DNA of 21,665 nt, from IMG/VR virus record IMGVR_UViG_3300031952_000172, positions 1 through 21,665 of that record, one strand, 5' to 3'. The translations under genes were made by a program, and so were the position numbers. This document shows positions 21,120-21,665 of the stretch, piece by piece (within the stretch, counting starts at the first letter, position 1; each line of letters starts with the position of its first letter). This DNA is from a virus. Under the pieces are notes generated by a model. It saw only the letters and a list, made by a program, of their open reading frames with translations, did not search any database and was not told the DNA's origin.

Positions 21120-21663
21120 ATATCACCTCCTTTTGTAAGAAATATTTAACTAATCTCACCCAATTAGGATTTATATCAGGTGGAGAATAGGTCTTACCAA
21201 GAAATACGATAAAATCACCCTTACCATTCCACCGTTGTCTTGCGTGGCGAATTGTATTAAGACAAACTTGCCGAGGATTTTTACATTTAATCATTATGCC
21301 GTAAGGGTGGGATTTGCTGTTTTCTGCTTTAAAGATTGCATTGGCGAGTTGGGAATCGGTATAAGCAAAGGCATTAGAAAAGGACAACACCACTATGATT
21401 AAAATTACTACCCATCTTCTTAAAAAATGATGTAATTTTTGATGTTCTCCGTTTTCTAAAAGTGCAATATTTTCTTTACGATTGTCGTCTTTAATACCGT
21501 TTATATGGTGAATTTGTTCTTCAGATTTAAGATACCTTCCAAGTTTCTTTTCCATAACAAGGCGGTGTTCATAGACATAACCATTATGATTAAAGGGGTG
21601 ATCAGGAATATAAATTAAGATATACCCTTCAGACTGTCTAAATTTTCTACCTTTATTTATTAG
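21106..21663 (-). CDS. HNH endonuclease fused to a secreted domain, partial at right edge
   Basis: The frame is open to the window edge, giving 185 visible residues; the true start lies outside. The HNH part reads Y-V-Y-E-H-R-L, then [16 protein letters not shown] and H-Q-K-L-H-H. It is directly followed, without a stop, by R-R-W and a hydrophobic core ending in N-A-F-A (near 21364), a signal peptide or membrane anchor. The last 85 residues have [31 protein letters not shown] and [11 protein letters not shown] recall this as a small exported phage protein family; a muralytic role is only a guess. The HNH is related to the 6317..6799 gene. Confidence 0.75.
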   Translation of the reverse strand, partial: LINKGRKFRQSEGYILIYIPDHPFNHNGYVYEHRLVMEKKLGRYLKSEEQIHHINGIKDDNRKENIALLENGEHQKLHHFLRRWVVILIIVVLSFSNAFAYTDSQLANAIFKAENSKSHPYGIMIKCKNPRQVCLNTIRHARQRWNGKGDFIVFLGKTYSPPDINPNWVRLVKYFLQKEVIYDNR

Positions 21664-21665
21664 TC

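Noticed and set aside
1-21665. tRNA genes, rRNA, insertion sequences, integrase or att sites
   Set aside because: No cloverleaf-like segment, transposase, integrase or long terminal repeat was seen on reading both strands. A dedicated tRNA scan could still find a degenerate one.

Overview
The window is one continuous stretch of a tailed double-stranded DNA phage genome. It is probably a short-tailed (podovirus-type) phage of an uncultured Gram-negative host. The morphology rests on the set of virion genes: a head-to-tail connecting-protein portal, a Bbp19-like protein, scaffold, major capsid protein, a T7 gp11-like tail adaptor and a T7 gp12-like tail nozzle, with no tape measure, tail sheath or tail tube gene. 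The Gram-negative host is inferred from a Wzy-type O-antigen polymerase/ligase gene. All supported genes lie on the minus strand, so transcription runs from high to low coordinates. Genes are tightly packed, mostly have clear Shine-Dalgarno (SD) sites, and often overlap or abut. The standard code fits: TAA, TAG and TGA are all used as stops. The host cannot be named from the sequence.

Right part (about 21.7 to 13.5 kb, early/middle genes). From the right edge inward come: an HNH endonuclease fused in frame to a secreted domain (cut by the window edge); a DnaJ-type zinc-finger protein; two small ORFs; a putative single-strand annealing protein followed by a Cas4/RecB-like PD-(D/E)XK nuclease with Fe-S cysteines (a recombination pair); a Cys-rich small protein; an HTH protein; a helicase-loader/initiator-like protein; a small overlapping ORF; and a DnaB-type helicase. 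Three 11-bp repeats inside the loader gene are a candidate replication origin. Next come a DUF6948-like protein, a (Gly-X)n repeat protein, several small unknown or Cys-rich proteins, two related HNH proteins, and two very small genes, one of them DUF2292-like. A strong Rho-independent terminator at 13423..13477 closes this block.

Control region (13.0 to 13.4 kb). A consensus-like sigma70 promoter (13150..13177) follows the terminator. Its transcript would begin with a nested hairpin leader, then the terminase genes. This looks like the switch into the late operon.

Left part (13.0 to 0 kb, late genes). Order: terminase small subunit candidate, unknown, terminase large subunit, a 55-aa protein, an unknown, a small putative internal/ejection protein, portal, Bbp19-like protein, a 54-codon ORF without a normal start codon, scaffold, an HNH endonuclease flanked by imperfect direct repeats, major capsid, a decoration-like protein, a signal-peptide beta-repeat protein, the Wzy-type membrane protein, tail adaptor and tail nozzle (cut by the left edge). 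The least usual parts are the exported protein plus Wzy-type gene between capsid and tail genes, the HNH/secreted-protein fusion, the iteron-like repeats, and four HNH genes falling into two related pairs.
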